From contig CM052355.1 of NCBI GenBank assembly GCA_028551475.1, positions 18,125,543 to 18,189,542 on the forward strand: 64,000 bases of DNA, read 5' to 3'. The position numbers and the translations under genes are program-made. The DNA is from Casuarina equisetifolia. Lineage: Eukaryota > Streptophyta > Magnoliopsida > Fagales > Casuarinaceae. The notes beneath the pieces were generated by a model, which saw nothing but the letters and a program-made list of their open reading frames with translations, had not been told where the DNA came from and did no database searches. Each line of letters starts with the position of its first letter. Within the stretch, counting starts at the first letter, position 1. Below, in pieces: positions 61,051-64,000 of this stretch.

Positions 61051-62263
61051 TCAATCATCACAAAGTGATGCGATGAGTTCTTGCGGTGAAGCCCAGATTG
61101 GAAGATCGATTAGAGATTGCTTCACCTGCTCCTCTTGTGCATTGCACATTGCCTCTGCTATATCGCATAAATTCGAAAGATCGCGAATTATTGATTCCTG
61201 GGCTTCCACCTGCATTATCAAGACCCAAGAGTTTAGGATATTTGCCGAACCGAGTCCCGACCAAAGCCCCAGTTTCGTAGTTGCGCAATTTGAAATGCCT
61301 AAAGATGTACTCGGTCTCTCGTAGAAGCTAAACATCTCTCTTTGAATACTTTTTACCTTTGTTTTGAAGAGTAGTACGTATCTTGAAATTCAAAGGAACA
61401 TCATTCTTGAGGGATATTTATGCATCTGAATACAAAACTAATAATTCCTGTGCCCTACATCTAACAAGGTTCAGATTTACGGAAACGTAATAAGCAACTT
61501 ACTAAGAAAAGGCCCTAATCCATGTCAAAGCACAAAAATTGAAGGAATTATCTCTTTGGCAACAATTTTCCAACAAAGAATAACAAATTATGAGCAAAAC
61601 TAAGCAGAACCCTACAACGGCTCAGAAACTGAAGAAAAAAATTAGAAAAAGGGGGGGACTCTTCTGAATCGTGTAATCAAATTGTCTCACTTTTCTGAAG
61701 ACCGACAAAAGAAATTTACTCCCAATTCAGTTAACCTACAAGACCTAGAATTTCATTTTTCTTTCCTTATGCCCACATTTTCCCATGAACCAAACGACGC
61801 ATGAGCAGACGACCTGACGAAAACAAATAATTCTAAAGAGAAACAGGAACCCAGTTACCTGCAAAAGAAGCTGATCCACCAATGACCCATCAACGAACTC
61901 CGGTGAAGGAGAATCACTCGACGACGAGTTTTGCTCTTGTCCCTCTTGTTCTCCTTGTTCTCCTTGTTCATGCTGTCGAATCCTTTGGTCCTCTCTGACG
62001 CGGGCCTTCTCCTCCATTGCCCGCAACATGTTCGACAAAAGTTCCCACTGGTCTATCTCCCTCTGGTACTGCGCTTTCAGCTTCAGCAGTGTCCTCCTCT
62101 TCCGCTCCCTTCGGCCCCTCTCCTCCGCCTCGGGATCCGCGCTATCTCGAGACACTGGATTTGCCGCTGAGTCAACGCGGCGCTTCTTGCGCTTGTAGAC
62201 GAAGCCATCGTCGTTATAAAGCTCCCACTCCTCGTCGGCTTCGGAAGACGTCGCCAAATCCAT
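61051..62263 (-). CDS. Uncharacterised 187-residue nuclear-type protein
   Basis: I cannot assign a family. Two minus-strand exons, 62263-61859 and 61209-61051, join in phase 0 across a 649-bp GT-AG intron into 187 residues. The start MDLATSSEADEEWELYNDDG is acidic and is followed by a basic cluster YKRKKRRVD and a second one RGRRERKRRTLLKLK, both good nuclear-localisation candidates. Residues about 60-105 should form a helix or coiled coil (REIDQWELLSNMLRAMEEKA). A Gln/Glu/Gly repeat and a serine run (NSSSSDSPSPEF) make a linker. A leucine-rich end (ESIIRDLSNLCDIAEAM, IWASPQELIASLCDD) finishes it. The coherent splice and compact start and end argue for a real gene. By position it may match Arabidopsis At3g27520, but that is a guess from synteny. 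No catalytic motif is visible. Confidence 0.75.
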
Positions 62264-63400
62264 GCCCGGAGCGCGCGAAATATGAACAACACTACTCCAT
62301 ACAACCGAAAAGAAGAATGCCCAAAATCGGAAATTGATAGCTTTTTGAACGAAATCTTGAATTCGAAACAACGCGAGTCGAAAGGGAGCGCGCGCAGGAG
62401 CGTGAGTGGATATTTTGGTGGGCTTATTTATCGTCTCCCGCCTGACCTTTTTCAGTTGATAAGGCCTCCTCTTTTTCAGTGGACACACCGGTTTTGGGAC
62501 ACTGCTGCTATACTTTTTGGCTTTTCCAAAAGAAAAAAACAAAAAAAAAATATTTTCTAATTCAATATCTTTTTCGACAGTATTATCATCAAATTTTAAA
62601 GTTTAATCTTGGTTTTTAAATTGCCTCCAAGAATCTTTTCACCTCATTATGTTTAAAGAACATTCAATGTACTTTATGTTAAGATAGTAGTCTCATTAGT
62701 TAGATTTTTTCAGCATCTATATCATTTTTTTTAAATCTTAAAATTGCCAGCCATTTTAACACTTTGATATATACTAATTATCCTTTAATCTTTGTTCTTT
62801 TTATAAAGAAGGCTCGCTTTTACTTACATAATAAATGGGTTTAAACTATGATTTTCTTTTCTTATGTAGTTATAGTTGATTTCAGGTCATGCATTTACAA
62901 TTGGAGTTTGTTTTATACTCCCTATAGCTCTTAAATATAGTCCAAATAATTAGGAGGATTTAATGGAGAAATTTGGTAAAAAATTGTCTTAGATTTTAAT
63001 TTCTTAAATTATATTGCTGATTGAATTTAATATCTTTTATGACAAACTGTTACTGATTATATACACTAGATTCATGTATGAATCAAAATACACTTTATTT
63101 CTTATGTTTTTGTCCTCCTGTTCTTTCTTTCCTGGAGCTATTCATTAAATTAATAGCTTAGATCTACTAGGCTGCTAACAAAGAGATTCTTTTTTTTTTT
63201 TTTTTTTACCTTCTTTTAAAATTTCCCCCCTTTTTTAACCTAATCCTCATGACTGGCATGAAAAGAGAAGAGAAGAAAAGATAATATTGCATTTGCCGTA
63301 TTAATCAAAGCCCCTGGACATCGAAGTACACAACGCAAAACCATGCTAAAACCCACACCCAAAACAACGACCACCTGATCGTCATCATCAGCAATCTCCA
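62264..63400. other. Divergent promoter region between the uncharacterised gene and the last gene
   Basis: The flanking genes point outward, so both promoters lie in this 1.1-kb interval. It is GC-richer near 62280-62480 (leader of the minus-strand gene) and strongly AT-rich in the middle, with a poly(T) run at about 63190-63206. I see no further gene. The ORF extending the minus-strand frame upstream of 62263 uses a non-ATG start and is not accepted. Confidence 0.5.
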
Positions 63401-64000
63401 ATGGCGAGACCCCTCTGTCTGCTTCGGTCCAGAGTCATGGCCTCCTCCTTAGCGCGAACAGTTTCTCTTTCACTACCCAGACCTCTCAACAAAGCACTCT
63501 TATCACTAACTCCCTCCTCGCTCTCTTTCTGCACCACATCCACCCGATACCCTCTTCAGTACGATATGATCGTCAATCGCCCAGCAACTCAGTCCCAACC
63601 TCGCGGCCGACCAGCCCGACTTGGAAAATCCGACCAACCCAACTCGGATTCACCCGAAACACCTGCTTCTGAGTTGGGCTTTGAGGACTGGGTGGATAGA
63701 AAATTGTTATCGGAGAGTGAAACAAACCGACCCAGTGTGGAAGGCTCGGAAATGAGCAAGACTATGAGGAAGTATTACAGTAAGAGGAGGAAGAGAATGT
63801 ACGGGTCGGATTCGGATGAGGACGATAAGCGAAACGAGGAGGGGTTTGTGGAGCTGAAGCCAGAGGTGGCAGAGTTCAATACGTTGCACCAGAGAGAGGA
63901 GGAGTTGTATTTCTACGATGCCTTCGCGTATCCGTGGGAGAAGGATAAGCATTACAAGATGGTGTACCAATTGGAGAAGAAGTATTTTCCAGAGCATTGC
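63401..64000 (+). CDS. 5' end of an organelle-targeted protein, possibly TruB-type pseudouridine synthase
   Basis: An open frame of 200 codons from the ATG at 63401 runs off the right edge without an intron or a stop. The first 45 residues are rich in Arg, Ser and Leu with no acidic residue (MARPLCLLRSRVMASSLART), a clear mitochondrial or plastid presequence. After a variable Pro/Ser linker come EDWVDRKL, KTMRKYYSKRRKRMYGSDSD, an acidic stretch, and EELYFYDAFAYPWEKDKHYK followed by MVYQLEKKYFP. I associate this N-terminal block with the plant pseudouridine synthase like At5g14460, but the catalytic domain lies beyond the window. The position next to glucuronokinase fits that locus. The function is therefore a recollection plus synteny, while the gene itself is well supported. 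Confidence 0.7.
   Translation, partial: MARPLCLLRSRVMASSLARTVSLSLPRPLNKALLSLTPSSLSFCTTSTRYPLQYDMIVNRPATQSQPRGRPARLGKSDQPNSDSPETPASELGFEDWVDRKLLSESETNRPSVEGSEMSKTMRKYYSKRRKRMYGSDSDEDDKRNEEGFVELKPEVAEFNTLHQREEELYFYDAFAYPWEKDKHYKMVYQLEKKYFPEHC

Noticed and set aside
61745-62542. Extension of the minus-strand uncharacterised gene to 265 codons
   Set aside because: The upstream part begins without ATG and the right-hand end reads through an intron donor; the ATG at 62263 and the splice at 61859 give a coherent protein.
1-64000. CRISPR arrays, bacterial operons, prophage or plasmid origins
   Set aside because: Intron-rich plant nuclear DNA; the only regular tandem repeat is the three-copy 85-bp unit, which has no spacer structure.

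Overview
This is nuclear DNA from a flowering plant, most likely a woody eudicot. The genes have many introns with plant-type GT-AG borders and one GC-AG border. Non-coding DNA is AT-rich, there is an LTR retrotransposon, and every recognisable product belongs to a land-plant family. I cannot name the species from sequence alone. ORF-based reading greatly understates the coding content, because most genes are split into short exons. I rebuilt the gene models by hand from splice sites, reading-frame phase and family resemblance.

Layout from left to right: the 3' end of a glucose-6-phosphate 1-epimerase gene (128-542, +); an RRP8-type rRNA methyltransferase (2884-5949, +, 9 exons); a small CYSTM protein (6613-7961, -); a GEM-like GRAM-domain protein (9657-10970, +); a decayed Ty3/gypsy integrase scrap (about 12680-13170, -); an ATN1-like Raf-type protein kinase (15459-19197, +); a tRNA-Asp(GTC) gene (19847-19918, -); a SOG1/NAC044/NAC085-type NAC transcription factor (20954-24608, +); a triplicated 85-bp minisatellite (25508-25760); a CRM-domain RNA-binding protein (25961-30202, +); a family GT17 N-acetylglucosaminyltransferase (34281-36343, -); a full-length Ty1/copia element with 221-bp LTRs (40632-46126, +) whose single polyprotein frame is broken only by nonsense codons; the golgin/p115 tether GC6 (47311-55928, +, 19 exons); a glucuronokinase (56743-60081, +); an uncharacterised conserved-looking 187-residue protein (61051-62263, -); and the 5' end of an organelle-targeted protein that I think is a TruB-type pseudouridine synthase (63401-64000, +, runs off the window).

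These are independent eukaryotic genes, not an operon. Several concern RNA (RRP8, CRM protein, possible TruB), the Golgi (GT17, GC6), sugar metabolism (epimerase, glucuronokinase) and stress or DNA-damage signalling (NAC, kinase, CYSTM, GEM-like). Their order matches, as far as I remember the Arabidopsis locus numbers, two different Arabidopsis blocks (At5g14460-14500/At3g01590-01640 and At3g27520-27560). The window therefore looks like an unfractionated ancestral segment. I found no convincing undescribed biological system. The less ordinary items are the synteny, the uncharacterised gene, the duplicated acidic element in the CRM protein, and the mutation pattern of the copia element.
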